Shown here: positions 34,262 to 43,437 of the stretch, piece after piece
Position numbering within the stretch: position 1 is the first letter of the stretch
Layout: the number at the start of each line of letters is the position of its first letter
Assembly (NCBI GenBank): GCA_029975915.1
Contig: JARKOC010000352.1
Location: 124,001-188,000, forward strand
Direction: 5' to 3'
Length of the DNA stretch: 64,000 nucleotides
Source: Bryobacteraceae bacterium
GTDB lineage: Bacteria; Acidobacteriota; Terriglobia; Bryobacterales; Bryobacteraceae
Translations under genes and position numbers: made by a program
Notes under the pieces: model-generated
Told to the model about the DNA's origin: nothing
Databases searched by the model: none
The model's input: the letters and a program-made list of their open reading frames with translations, nothing else

Positions 34262-35089
34262 TTATCCGAAGACAAAACCAGAGCCAGCGCCAGCATCGTG
34301 CACCAAGCCGGGAAACCGGCTCCTGAGATAAGCCTGGGCTTTCATGCCGGTACAATGACAAGGCGCCAGAACTTGGCAAGAGACGCGTTCCAAGACCTTC
34401 GCCGTCCGGTCTAGGCAATCATCCGAAGCGCGTCCAAGATGAAAACCACCGATCAGTGCGTGAACCTTCCTTGCGCCCGTCACCGCAAGGATGTGCTCGA
34501 TGGTGTTTTCGACACCTGCGTGCGCACAGCCGGTAATCACCACCAAGCCGTCCTTCGTGTCCGCGAACAGCGCCTGGTCGTCGAGTAGAGGATCGGCCTC
34601 TAGGCCGCCATCGTCCAGGTAAAACGGCTGCGCACCCGGATCAGAGGGCCATTTTCGAGAAATCTCCCCGGTGCACCAAAGCCCGGGAGACACCTCCGTC
34701 AAACCTCGGCTCCAGACGATGACGTCCTTGAACCCGTTCAACTCTTCCACCGCTTCCTCCGGCATCCCGATCGAACGCATCGGCCCCGCACCCAAGCGCG
34801 TAAACTTTCTCACCAGTGCGTAGGGGTGCAGGAAGACGGCCTTCGGCGGCAGCAGACGCAAGGCGGAGGGCAGCCCGCCGGTATGGTCGTAATGGCCGTG
34901 GCTCAACACCAGAGCATCCACCGGACCCTTGGGTAACCCCAGCGCCGCCAGGTTCTGATCGAACACAAACCCCTGCCCCGTGTCGAACAGGATCCTCCTG
35001 CCGCCAGTCTCAATCCACATCGACAAGCCGAATTCGCCCAGGACGTCCGTACGCGCAACATAGTTGTCGGCGATAATCTGGATTCTCAT
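34262..35089 (-). CDS. MBL-fold metallo-hydrolase
   Basis: 275 residues, soluble. The metal-binding motif is LSHGHYDHTGG (HxHxDH), with further ligands His in ITGCAHAGVENT and in LIGGFHLG and the late CHCTG. This is the branch annotated as 7,8-dihydropterin-6-methyl-4-(beta-D-ribofuranosyl)-aminobenzene-phosphate synthase-like, whose true reaction in bacteria is mostly unknown. It is first of three minus-strand genes (MBL, trmO, transporter), with an 89 bp gap before trmO. Confidence 0.93.
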   Translation of the reverse strand: MRIQIIADNYVARTDVLGEFGLSMWIETGGRRILFDTGQGFVFDQNLAALGLPKGPVDALVLSHGHYDHTGGLPSALRLLPPKAVFLHPYALVRKFTRLGAGPMRSIGMPEEAVEELNGFKDVIVWSRGLTEVSPGLWCTGEISRKWPSDPGAQPFYLDDGGLEADPLLDDQALFADTKDGLVVITGCAHAGVENTIEHILAVTGARKVHALIGGFHLGRASDDCLDRTAKVLERVSCQVLAPCHCTGMKAQAYLRSRFPGLVHDAGAGSGFVFG

Positions 35090-35173
35090 CGCTCTGCCCT
35101 CACAGCATGCTCACGGCGCCGCAACCGCGACACTTCGCCGTGGAGGCACGGCCAAGGCTCCTTGACGCAAGCA

Positions 35174-35208
35174 CAATGTCATTGTACTCTAGATGTAAAT
35201 TACATCTA
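35174..35208. promoter_or_regulatory. Two palindromes in the divergent MBL/DUF5320 control region
   Basis: CAATG-T-CATTG (35174-35184) and TAGATGTAA-A-TTACATCTA (35190-35208) lie next to each other between the divergent genes, 85-119 bp upstream of the MBL start. The second has perfect 9 bp arms. They are good operator candidates for a dimeric regulator controlling both directions. The regulator gene is not in the window. The rest of 35090-35378 holds no gene. Confidence 0.55.
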
Positions 35209-35378
35209 ATTGCGATAACAGTAACTGCCGCTTCATGAGGCAACCATCATACTGGCCGAGGCTGGCGACCCATCCTCACAAGGGCGCCCGGACTTGAGGT
35301 TAGACGGTTCATGGCGGACAGAGATCGTATTAAAAGTCCTGGCTCGACACCGCCGGGACGAGAAGAAAGGGATACAAC

Positions 35379-35654
35379 ATGCCAAACAGAGATAGAACTG
35401 GCCCGGCGGGTCTTGGACCCCGTTCCGGGCGCGTCAGGGGCAGATGCGGGCGTGGCGGAAACGCGTCCGGATCCGCCGCCGGGTGCAGCCGCGGCGCTGG
35501 CCGTGGCTTCGGTTTCGGCCGCATGGCCAATCAGACCGGAGTAAATGATTCGAAGGATGCCCTGGAAAGGCAGGCCCGATTCCTTGAAAGACAGCTCGAC
35601 CGGGTCAACCAACAAATCGCGGAAACGACGGCCAACGGGAAAGACCCGGCCTGA
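35379..35654 (+). CDS. DUF5320-type small protein
   Basis: 91 residues from the ATG at 35379, with AGAAAGGGAT upstream. The N-terminal half (PNRDRTGPAGLGPRSGR, then RGRCGRGG, and GRGFGFGR) is Gly/Arg-rich in the DUF5320 pattern. The C-terminal half is a coiled coil (ALERQARFLERQLDRVNQQI). These proteins are usually encoded beside MBL hydrolases and iron-molybdenum-cofactor-like proteins in anaerobes. Two Cys (about 23 and 36) could bind metal. It is divergent from the MBL-trmO-exporter operon, with which it probably shares control. Confidence 0.82.
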   Translation: MPNRDRTGPAGLGPRSGRVRGRCGRGGNASGSAAGCSRGAGRGFGFGRMANQTGVNDSKDALERQARFLERQLDRVNQQIAETTANGKDPA

Positions 35655-35720
35655 GGCCGTGGTGCACCGGTAACGCTGGATTCGGCCATTGACTCCTTCA
35701 ATGTGCCCGGATTTGAGATT

Positions 35721-35760
35721 GGAGCGCTTCCTTCGTGGTGCGAGAGCGCTCCAGGTTTTT
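35721..35760 (+). terminator. Rho-independent terminator after the DUF5320 gene
   Basis: Arms GGAGCGCT (35721-35728) and AGCGCTCC (35745-35752) followed by AGGTTTTT. It lies 67 bp past the DUF5320 stop. The rest of 35655-35901 holds no recognisable gene. Confidence 0.75.
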
Positions 35761-35901
35761 CGCTATGCCTGTTGAGTCGATGTGACTCATGCGTCCCGGC
35801 TTCTGCCCATGCCGGCGCACACATGACGCTTCGGCCTCCGCGAACCAGGTTCCGGGCCGATTCAGGCGCTTGATGCTAGCTGGTACGAAGCGACGCCGAG
35901 A

Positions 35902-36270
35902 CTACTTCGCCCGCTTTGCGACGAACTCTCGCGGTTCTCCCTGTCCGCCCGCCCGTTTCATCTTGATTTCGTCGCCGGACACGGTCCCGGTGAAGGTCCA
36001 CTTCATGGTGTTCCCGCCGAACTCCCGTGTCACCGTGAAAGAGATTGAGTCGCCGGTAATTTTGCCGTCCGCAATCGGAGCCGGTTCGCCCCGGCCCGAC
36101 ATGGTGCCAGTGAGGGTATCGCCGGCAGCCTTGAACTCAAACGTGGTCTCCCGCGTTTGGCCGTCACGGCCCGGCACCTGCGCGACCCATTTCCCGGTTA
36201 CATCCGCGGCGGCGCAGACCATGGCCAGCGCCAGCGTCAAGCAAAGGCACATCAGGATTCGTTTGATCAT
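35902..36270 (-). CDS. Small secreted beta-rich protein
   Basis: 122 residues from the ATG at 36270, which starts a signal peptide (MIKRILMCLCLTLALAMVCA). The mature chain (ADVTGKWVAQVPGRDGQTRE, FKAAGDTLTGTMSG, GKITGDSISFTV, FTGTVSGDEIKMK) alternates strands as in lipocalin-like domains repeatedly seen in Solibacter relatives. It is complete, and its ligand is unknown. Monocistronic. Confidence 0.82.
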   Translation of the reverse strand: MIKRILMCLCLTLALAMVCAAADVTGKWVAQVPGRDGQTRETTFEFKAAGDTLTGTMSGRGEPAPIADGKITGDSISFTVTREFGGNTMKWTFTGTVSGDEIKMKRAGGQGEPREFVAKRAK

Positions 36271-36629
36271 GATGTCTGGATAAGGCGAGGGACGCGCCCA
36301 CTCCGTTACACCCCTGTGATCCAATCCCCGGAGGTCTCAGCGGCCATTCAGAAATATAAGAAAACACATGAGAAACCGGTGCGCTGGCGTTTGCTGGCCA
36401 CCGTTTGCAGGCCCTCATGTGAAGCAGATTTTGGGTGATGACTCCCGGATGGCGGGCTCTTTCCGCTTGGCTTGAGAGCGCGGGCCTCATGGATTGCATT
36501 GGCCGGCGCTGTCCTTCCCGGAGCCGCCGCGCGAGCATCACCCCGCCATTCGCTACGGTACGGATTTTGTGTATCGTGGTTCTGCTCATGTAAACGGAGC
36601 GCACGTTCGACCGCGCCCGGAGGTGCAGA
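36271..36629. other. Intergenic region without a recognisable gene
   Basis: A 359 bp stretch between divergent genes. Only the ribosome-binding site GGAGGT of the plus-strand gene at its right end is clear. Open frames here have no start signals or protein-like composition. Confidence 0.5.
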
Positions 36630-37037
36630 ATGGACGGCATGAAATTCGACGTGATCCCGGCATCACATCTCACCAGCGAGGACGGCGCCGCAGATCTGAT
36701 GCGCACGCCCGAAATGCAGCCCTACTTACGGCTCGGCGAGGCGGCGATACTGCACCAGGACCTTCGGCCATCGCTGCGGGAAATCGCTGCCATTCCTTTA
36801 GAGAAACGCTACCTCTGGCGAGTCGTATCGGCCCTGAAATGGGGCTTCGCCGACTTCGACGATTTGAGCCTCGAAGCCGACTGGCGCACCATCAGCGACG
36901 AAGAGGCCGCCATGATCGATGAATTACTCCGCCTCCGGCCCATCCAGTTCTGCCTGATGCTCAAAGTTCTGTACGGCACAGAAGGGATGGAGGATGTCAT
37001 TCAAAATGCCGTCCGGACAGTGAAAAGCGCCGGTTGA
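36630..37037 (+). CDS. Hypothetical acidic helical protein
   Basis: 135 residues. The ATG at 36630 has GGAGGT 5 nt upstream. It is soluble and predominantly helical, with conserved-looking pieces LEKRYLWRVVSALKWGFADF and DELLRLRPIQFCLMLKVLYG. No signal peptide and no known motif. It is isolated, with no operon partner. Codon use resembles its neighbours, so a real gene is likely even though the family is unknown. Confidence 0.65.
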   Translation: MDGMKFDVIPASHLTSEDGAADLMRTPEMQPYLRLGEAAILHQDLRPSLREIAAIPLEKRYLWRVVSALKWGFADFDDLSLEADWRTISDEEAAMIDELLRLRPIQFCLMLKVLYGTEGMEDVIQNAVRTVKSAG

Positions 37038-37198
37038 GCGGACCTCGAAATCCACCCTTCTTGCTGTTTGCGAATCTCCAACCCCATCGTCTGTCACTCT
37101 TTGGCCAACACCGGCTCCGGTTGCTTTTTCCCCACCGTCCACGGCGTGAAGCCGCATCCACGACCGGCGGCTCGGAGTCCTCGCGCCAGCCATGGAAC

Positions 37199-37702
37199 TC
37201 ACGGCATGTAGTCGTAATGCACAACCACCTGGCCGGTGCTCAGCTCGACATTCTGATCCCAGTGCGACTCGCCGGAAATGGGTGAAGCATCGGTGAGAAT
37301 GCTCGCTGCGGCCTGAATGCCCGCCACGATCGGCCCCACCAGGCCAGGCCGCCCCATCCGTGGACCGTGCTGCCCTGTCAATCCCACGCTCTGCCCGACC
37401 ACTCTAGCCACACGTTCCAGCGTATGGCTTTCACCCGCCAGGTTGATCTCCATCACGTAATCTGCATTCGGCGGCCTTCCATCAACAATGTATATGTTCA
37501 CTCGGCATCCAGACGCCCTCCGGTAGCGTTCCGAGTTAAGGATACGCCGGGGAAACGGAATTCTGTGGCCATCGCCCGCGATGAGACACCGGCGGGGTCC
37601 GGCCAAAGCCGCGCGCACGGTCTCCGCCTCGACAAACGGTCCACTGGAGGGATTTGGGTCCCTGTTCGGGACCCAGCTGTACCGGCGAGGATTTGTCAAC
37701 AT
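37199..37702 (-). CDS. Hypothetical protein
   Basis: 167 residues from the ATG at 37702 (MLTNPRRYSWVPNRDPN); a longer opening to 37738 exists. It contains RCLIAGDGHRIPFPRRILNS, VNIYIVDGRPPNADYVMEIN and AGIQAAASILTDASPI. No signal peptide, and I recognise no family. The minus strand is preferred over competing plus-strand frames because its composition is more protein-like. Moderate certainty only. Confidence 0.5.
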   Translation of the reverse strand: MLTNPRRYSWVPNRDPNPSSGPFVEAETVRAALAGPRRCLIAGDGHRIPFPRRILNSERYRRASGCRVNIYIVDGRPPNADYVMEINLAGESHTLERVARVVGQSVGLTGQHGPRMGRPGLVGPIVAGIQAAASILTDASPISGESHWDQNVELSTGQVVVHYDYMP

Positions 37703-37852
37703 CGGCTCCTCCTCTACTGACGAAGCAGCCCCTCCCACGCCTGCGGAATTGCAAGTTGTATTGCTTGCTTTATAGCACCAGTTTGTGTTCGCTGCAAGGC
37801 GAGTGATGTTCGTCCAATTTCACTCTATCCCGGCCCTACTTCCGGGTCCCGA

Positions 37853-39778
37853 TCACTCCCCCTCAATCTCCACGCTCAGCGCCTCCCACTCCTCCAAGGC
37901 GCTGGCGAGCCGCGCCCGTTTCTCAGACAGTTCTTGCATTTGCCGCGCTGTCTCAGCCGCGCTCACGAAATTCTGTAACGCCGCCTCCAACTCGGCGATC
38001 TCGCCTTCCAGCCGCTCTGACTCCGCCTCCAACTCCGCCACCCGGTCTTCCATTTGTTTCAGCTTGATCGGGTTCACCCGCTTAGCCGCTTTCGGCTGTT
38101 CCGCCACCGTTGCCGCCTCAGCCGCGGCATCGGCTTCCGCCGGCATCGCTTCCACCTCAGCCGCCCCCTCGGCTTCCCGCTGTTTGCGCCATTGGTAATC
38201 TTCGTAATTACCCGGATACACGCGCACTTCGCCGCCGGCAATCTCAAACACCTTGGTGGCCAGCCGGTCGATGAAATACCGGTCGTGGCTGACGAACACC
38301 ACTGTCCCTGAAAACTCCTGCAAACTCTCCAGCAATACGTCCTTCGCCCTCAGGTCGAGGTGGTTGGTCGGCTCGTCCAGCAGCAAGAAGTTCGACGGAT
38401 TCAGCAGCATCCGCGCCAGTGCATACCGGTTCCGCTCGCCGCCAGACAGCACGCCGATAGGCTTGAATACGTCGTCCTCGCTGAACAGGAAGCAGCCGAG
38501 CAGCGACCGCAACTCGGTGACTGTCTTGCCGTTAGCCACAGTCATCAGATCGTCCAGCAACTTCGCCTCCGGGTCCAGCGCCTTGTACTGGTCCTGCGCG
38601 AAATAATCCGGCGTCACATTATGCCCGATCACATACTCGCCGCGCGTCAACGGCTCATCGGCCGCCAGCAGCTTGATCAGTGTCGATTTCCCTGCCCCGT
38701 TCACCCCAACCAGCGCCACGCGCTCGCCACGCTCGATGGCGAAATTGACATTGTCGAGAACCACCTTGGCGCCGTAAGCCTTCGTCACCCCCTTGAACTC
38801 GGCCACGATCCGGCCCGACGCCTTCGGCTGCGGGAACGAGAAGTGAATTGTCTTTTCCTCGTTCGGGATTTCGATCCGTTCGATCTTCTCCAGTTCCTTG
38901 ATCCGCGACTGCACCTGTTTAGCCTTGGTCGCCTGATAGCGGAATCGGTTGATGAACGCTTCGAGTTGCTCGATCCGTTCCGTTTGGTTCTTATGCGCCG
39001 CGATCAGCGTCGCGCGCCGCTCGTCCTTTTGCTTCAGGTATTTCTCATAGTTGCCGGCATAGAAGTGGACCGTCTTGTTCCACAGTTCGACGATCTTTTT
39101 CACCGTCACGTCCAGGAAGTAGCGGTCGTGAGAGATGAGCACGAACGCGCCTGGATAGTTCGATAGATACTCCTCGAGCCAGTTGCGAGCTTCCAGGTCG
39201 AGATGGTTGGTTGGTTCGTCGAGAAGCAGCAAGTCCGGCTGTTCCAACAGCAATTTCGCCAGCGCGATCCGCATCTGCCAGCCGCCGGAAAACTCCTCGG
39301 TGAACCTCAGCCAATCCTCTTTCGGAAATCCCAGCCCGGCGAGCACCGAGCCCACCTTTGCTTCCAACGCATACCCGTCGCGGTTTCTGAACTGCGCATC
39401 CAGGCGCGCGTACCGGTCGGCGGCGAACTCGTATTCCTCGGATGCCGGGTCCAACTCGCCAATCCGGTGCGCGAGTTCCTCCATCTCGCGCTCCATGGAC
39501 ATCAGGTTGTCGAAGACCGACATGCACTCGGCAAATACGGTCCGCCCTCTCAGGCTGAGCCCGTCCTGCGGCAGATACCCGGCATGGAGTCCCTTGGGCC
39601 GCGTTACCTCGCCCGTATCGGGCTGCTCGATCCCCGCCAGCATCTTGAGCAGCGTCGTTTTGCCGGTCCCATTCGCTCCGACCAGGCCGACACGGTCGTG
39701 CGGTGTGATCATCCAGTCGATCCGATCAAACAGTTCGCGCGGACCGAACCGCTTGCCCGCGCCTACCAGCGAGATCAT
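37853..39778 (-). CDS. ABC-F family ATP-binding protein
   Basis: 641 residues from the ATG at 39778, coupled to the upstream amidohydrolase by an ATGA overlap. Two ABC domains with no membrane part: Walker A GANGTGKTT then EFSGGWQMRIALAK and LLLLDEPTNHLD; second copy GVNGAGKST, LSGGERNRYALARM and LLLDEPTNHLD. The linker (about 235-320) is charged and helical (P-site tRNA interaction motif), and a C-terminal coiled coil (about 560-640) follows an Ala/Glu-rich stretch. ABC-F proteins act on ribosomes. This looks like the Uup/YbiT housekeeping type, not a resistance type, but that is uncertain. Confidence 0.95.
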   Translation of the reverse strand: MISLVGAGKRFGPRELFDRIDWMITPHDRVGLVGANGTGKTTLLKMLAGIEQPDTGEVTRPKGLHAGYLPQDGLSLRGRTVFAECMSVFDNLMSMEREMEELAHRIGELDPASEEYEFAADRYARLDAQFRNRDGYALEAKVGSVLAGLGFPKEDWLRFTEEFSGGWQMRIALAKLLLEQPDLLLLDEPTNHLDLEARNWLEEYLSNYPGAFVLISHDRYFLDVTVKKIVELWNKTVHFYAGNYEKYLKQKDERRATLIAAHKNQTERIEQLEAFINRFRYQATKAKQVQSRIKELEKIERIEIPNEEKTIHFSFPQPKASGRIVAEFKGVTKAYGAKVVLDNVNFAIERGERVALVGVNGAGKSTLIKLLAADEPLTRGEYVIGHNVTPDYFAQDQYKALDPEAKLLDDLMTVANGKTVTELRSLLGCFLFSEDDVFKPIGVLSGGERNRYALARMLLNPSNFLLLDEPTNHLDLRAKDVLLESLQEFSGTVVFVSHDRYFIDRLATKVFEIAGGEVRVYPGNYEDYQWRKQREAEGAAEVEAMPAEADAAAEAATVAEQPKAAKRVNPIKLKQMEDRVAELEAESERLEGEIAELEAALQNFVSAAETARQMQELSEKRARLASALEEWEALSVEIEGE

Positions 39779-41358
39779 TGCGCCGCCACCGTGCCGGGTC
39801 CGCGCAGGATCTGTCCGGCCCGCATTTCCATCAATTGCCCGCCCTGCACCGCCACCTTGCCGTTCACCAGCACATAGTCGAATCCCACGGAAAACTGGTG
39901 CGGATCCTGGTATGTGGCCATGTCCTGCACCTTTCCCGGATCGAATACCAGCAGGTCGGCCGCCATGCCCTCGCGGATCAAGCCCCTGTCCTTGAAGCCG
40001 AATGTCCGCGCGGGCAGCGACGTCATTCTTCTCACCGCATCCTCCAGCGTCAGCCATCCGCGCTCCCGCACGTGTTTGGCGAGCACCCTTGCGTTGGTCC
40101 CGTAGCTGCGCGGATGCGGCATGCCCAAATCGAACTCCCGCACGCCGCCGTCGCTCGCCACCGCCGTATGGGGCCATTTCGCGATCCGCTCGACGTCGGC
40201 TTCGCCCATCGAGTGGTATACCATCTGCGCGCCGCCCTCGTACATGATCTCGAAGATCAATTCGATCTGCTCATCGACGGCCGCCTGCTTGCCCTGGCTT
40301 TTTACGATCTCCGCGATCGTCTTTCCTTCGTAAGCGCGGTTCTTCGCGTACGAACCAACCATGGCGTAGTCGAAATCCTCCAGCCCTTTCTCCCCCAACA
40401 TTTGCTTCATCTCAGCCGCGATCTTCGCCCGCGTCACCTTCGATTCCAGCCTTTCCCTGATCGCCTTCTGCCCATCGGCCAGCGCCCACGAGGGCAGCGT
40501 GATGGCCAGCCCAGTCGAGCTCCGGTCGTAGGGATACTGATCCACAACCACGTCAACTCCCTTCTTCCTGAACTCCTCAACCAGCGCCAGCGACTTCACC
40601 GAATTGCCCCAGACCTTCCGGTTGTCGATTTTGAAGTGCGAAAGTTGCACCCGCATGCCCGTCGCCTCGCCCACCTGCGCCGCCTCGGTGATCGCCTCCA
40701 TCACCTGCGCGCCCTCGTCCCGCATGTGGCTGGCATAGACGCCGCCATGCTTTGCCGCAGCCCGCGCCACGTCCACTACCTCTTTGGTCTCCGAGTACGT
40801 CCCTGGAATGTAGATCAATCCGGTCGAGAAGCCGACGGCCCCCTCTTTCATTGCCGCTTCGACCAACTCCTGCATCCTGGCGATCTCGGCATCGGTCGCC
40901 TTGCGATTGGCTGAGCCCATCACCTCCCGCCTCACCGAGTTGTGCCCGATCAGCGACGCGATATTGGGTCCAATCCCCGCCTTTTCCAACTTCGCGAACC
41001 AATCGCCGAGCTTCACCTCCGACCCGCCGCAGTTACCCGTCACCACCGTCGTGACACCGTCGAGCAGATAGTTGTCGCCGCGCGGGACCTTTTCGATGGC
41101 CCCCTCAATATGGGTGTGGACATCTATAAACCCCGGCGAAGCCACCCTGCCGCGCGCATCGATCACCCGGTCGGCCGATTTCCCCGACAGCATCCCCACG
41201 GCCGCAATCCTGCCCTTCGCGATCCCGATGTCACCTCTGAACCAGGCGTTACCGGTTCCGTCGACGATCCTCGCGTTCCGGATCAAAACCTCAAAGTCCG
41301 CACCCGCGGCGCACACTGCCACCAGCACAGCCAACGCCAGAACTCTCTCTGTTCGCAT
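39775..41358 (-). CDS. Secreted N-acyl-D-amino-acid deacylase (amidohydrolase)
   Basis: 527 residues from the ATG at 41358, where a signal peptide (MRTERVLALAVLVAVCAAG) begins. The amidohydrolase metal motif is GFIDVHTHIEG, and further ligands are Cys in TGNCGG, His in LIGHNSVRREVMG, YASHMRDEG and LSHFKI, and Asp in VASDGGVREF. This order matches D-aminoacylases, which remove acyl groups from D-amino acids or clean up cell-wall-derived peptides. Export is common for the acidobacterial forms. It is co-transcribed with the ABC-F gene. Confidence 0.93.
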   Translation of the reverse strand: MRTERVLALAVLVAVCAAGADFEVLIRNARIVDGTGNAWFRGDIGIAKGRIAAVGMLSGKSADRVIDARGRVASPGFIDVHTHIEGAIEKVPRGDNYLLDGVTTVVTGNCGGSEVKLGDWFAKLEKAGIGPNIASLIGHNSVRREVMGSANRKATDAEIARMQELVEAAMKEGAVGFSTGLIYIPGTYSETKEVVDVARAAAKHGGVYASHMRDEGAQVMEAITEAAQVGEATGMRVQLSHFKIDNRKVWGNSVKSLALVEEFRKKGVDVVVDQYPYDRSSTGLAITLPSWALADGQKAIRERLESKVTRAKIAAEMKQMLGEKGLEDFDYAMVGSYAKNRAYEGKTIAEIVKSQGKQAAVDEQIELIFEIMYEGGAQMVYHSMGEADVERIAKWPHTAVASDGGVREFDLGMPHPRSYGTNARVLAKHVRERGWLTLEDAVRRMTSLPARTFGFKDRGLIREGMAADLLVFDPGKVQDMATYQDPHQFSVGFDYVLVNGKVAVQGGQLMEMRAGQILRGPGTVAAQ

Positions 41359-41487
41359 ACAACCATTCTGTCTGAAAACGCGCATGCGCCCAGGGTGGAA
41401 CCATCGTCCACGCCCGCCACCTCCGCTCAACTCAATCTCGCCTTGTTGATTCTCCCCGGGGGAACTCTCAATTCAGCTCGTCCCGCC

Positions 41488-43380
41488 TCACACCCGATCC
41501 GTGGGGCTGCCGGCGGCTTCGATGGCGCGTTCGATTTGACGGTATGGCATGAGCCACATCACATCGTATGGAGTGAGCGTAAGATCCAACTTGTCGCTGC
41601 GGGCCATCCACCCCCGCCCGTCAACCAAGTCGTACCACTGAGTGTCTTCCAGCCCAAGTTTCACCAGATCCAGCTTGAGGTAGATTTCCATGGAGGACAC
41701 GTTGGTCAGGCAGAAGACCAATTCGTCTTGCTCGCGTGCGGCCCTGACGACCGCGAAAACTCTTGGGTCCAGTTCAAGCACACGCTGCTGTCCGTCCGGG
41801 TGGAAGGCGCGGTGCCTGATCCGGACATCCAGCAGACGGCAGAATTCCTCACGAATGATATTCAGTTTCGACCCGGATTCAACGAGCCGGCTGAGGAAGA
41901 TCTCCTCGCTCAGCGAGGCTCGGTTTACATCGCGCTTGGACCCGCTGCGCATGGCAGCTTGAACGTCGCTCCGGCTGCCCACAAGCCCGTGCAGATAGAT
42001 GGCGGGCACCCCCCGCAGAGCCAGGGCGATGCTGCGTGAGGCGACGAACCGGCTCACTTGGAGGCTGCGCGGCTCAGGACTGTTATCCATATTGAGAGCG
42101 CTGTACCAAGTGGCGTTGATCTCGTATGGAATCTCGCGGCCGTTCTGGCCTGAACGGTAACTGACCAGAGCGCCATGCTGGCGAGCGCGCTCGATAACGA
42201 AGTCGATCTCCGAATTCTCCAGGATGCCGGACGCCCCCGGCAGTCCGATTCCGTCGTGGGTATCCAGAATGTTCAGGAAGGTTGCTCCAGGCGGTGGATA
42301 TTCAAGGGCGGCCGCCCAGCGGGTGAGCGCGGATGCGTCCTCCCGGTAAAATGCATGCAGCACCAAAGGCGGGAGGCTGAAGTTGTAAACCATCTGCGCC
42401 TCGCCTCCTTGTTCCCCGAAATAGCTGATGTTCTCCTGGTGAGGCACATTGGTCTCAGTGACGAGGATCACCTCGGGCGCAACGGCATCCAGCACATCAC
42501 GGAGCAAACGGATGATCTCGTGAGTCTGGTTCAGGTTAGCGCCCTCTGTTCCCGGCTCGTCCCACAGGTAGGTGACCGCGTCCAGACGCAGCAGGCTCGC
42601 GCCTCTGCGCACATAGTCGAGCAGCGTGGCCAGCATGGACATCATGACCTTCGGGTTCCGGTAGTTCAGATCGATCTGATCCGGAGAAAACGTTGTCCAG
42701 CACCAAACCGGACCTTCAATCGAATCGAACCGGGTCAGGATGTCGGATGTCCGCGGCCGGCGGATCATTGCTCTCTGCGCGGGACTTAGTTTGTCGGGCG
42801 AACCGAAGGTGACCGCATAGTCCCTATAATCGGGGTTGCCGCACAGCATCTCGAGAAAGGCCGGGCTCTTGGAAGAGGCGTGATTCAGGACCGCGTCGAA
42901 CATGAGCCGGTGATCCTGTCCAATCAAAGCTATGTCGTCCCAAGTGCCAAACTTCGCGTCCACCTCCCCGAAGTCGGTCACCGCAAAGCCCCGGTCCGAT
43001 GTCGAGGGATAGAACGGGAGAATATGGACGATGTTGAAGACGCGGTCTGTGCGACGCATCGAGTTTAGCACTGAATTCAGAGCCCTCAAGGGACTGCCTT
43101 GGCCATCGGTGATCATGTCGGCGTAGGTGATCAGGATCAGGTCCCGCTCGCTGAACCGGTCAGCCGGCGAGAGCTTGGCCGGGCCCGAACGATCACAGAC
43201 GTGCGCCTGATGAACTTTCACAACCCTGTCCAGTTCTCCGATCCACTCGCCGGCGGATTCCTCTCCATAGAGGAGGGCCAGGCGCCGCTGCAACCTTTCC
43301 TTGGTTTCCGGGCTCAGACCCGGCGGTGGAACTGAGAAGTCCGGAGCAGTCAGATATCGCCGCACGCATGGATTTGCCAT
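41488..43380 (-). CDS. GH13 sucrose phosphorylase-like enzyme
   Basis: 630 residues, cytosolic. The subfamily GH13_18 layout is present: LITYADMITDGQGSPLRALN, HILPFYPSTSDRGFAVTDF, DAVLNHAS, nucleophile Asp267 in RLDAVTYLWDEPGT, acid/base Glu309 in VTETNVPH and Asp376 in LDTHDGIGL. It is longer than classical sucrose phosphorylase (about 490-500), as is usual for glucosylglycerate/sucrose-6-phosphate phosphorylases, so the exact acceptor is open. It reversibly cleaves an alpha-glucoside with phosphate to glucose 1-phosphate, which could feed GlgC encoded 17 kb away. GAGAGGGGA precedes the ATG. Confidence 0.9.
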   Translation of the reverse strand: MANPCVRRYLTAPDFSVPPPGLSPETKERLQRRLALLYGEESAGEWIGELDRVVKVHQAHVCDRSGPAKLSPADRFSERDLILITYADMITDGQGSPLRALNSVLNSMRRTDRVFNIVHILPFYPSTSDRGFAVTDFGEVDAKFGTWDDIALIGQDHRLMFDAVLNHASSKSPAFLEMLCGNPDYRDYAVTFGSPDKLSPAQRAMIRRPRTSDILTRFDSIEGPVWCWTTFSPDQIDLNYRNPKVMMSMLATLLDYVRRGASLLRLDAVTYLWDEPGTEGANLNQTHEIIRLLRDVLDAVAPEVILVTETNVPHQENISYFGEQGGEAQMVYNFSLPPLVLHAFYREDASALTRWAAALEYPPPGATFLNILDTHDGIGLPGASGILENSEIDFVIERARQHGALVSYRSGQNGREIPYEINATWYSALNMDNSPEPRSLQVSRFVASRSIALALRGVPAIYLHGLVGSRSDVQAAMRSGSKRDVNRASLSEEIFLSRLVESGSKLNIIREEFCRLLDVRIRHRAFHPDGQQRVLELDPRVFAVVRAAREQDELVFCLTNVSSMEIYLKLDLVKLGLEDTQWYDLVDGRGWMARSDKLDLTLTPYDVMWLMPYRQIERAIEAAGSPTDRV

Positions 43381-43437
43381 CCAAGATCCCCTCTCGCAGA
43401 TGATAACGGATTGCCAGAGGAAGGAGCCGCGATTTCT

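Noticed and set aside
39778..42039. Long plus-strand frames over the D-aminoacylase and GH13 genes
   Set aside because: Composition is that of an antisense frame; the minus strand has intact catalytic motifs.
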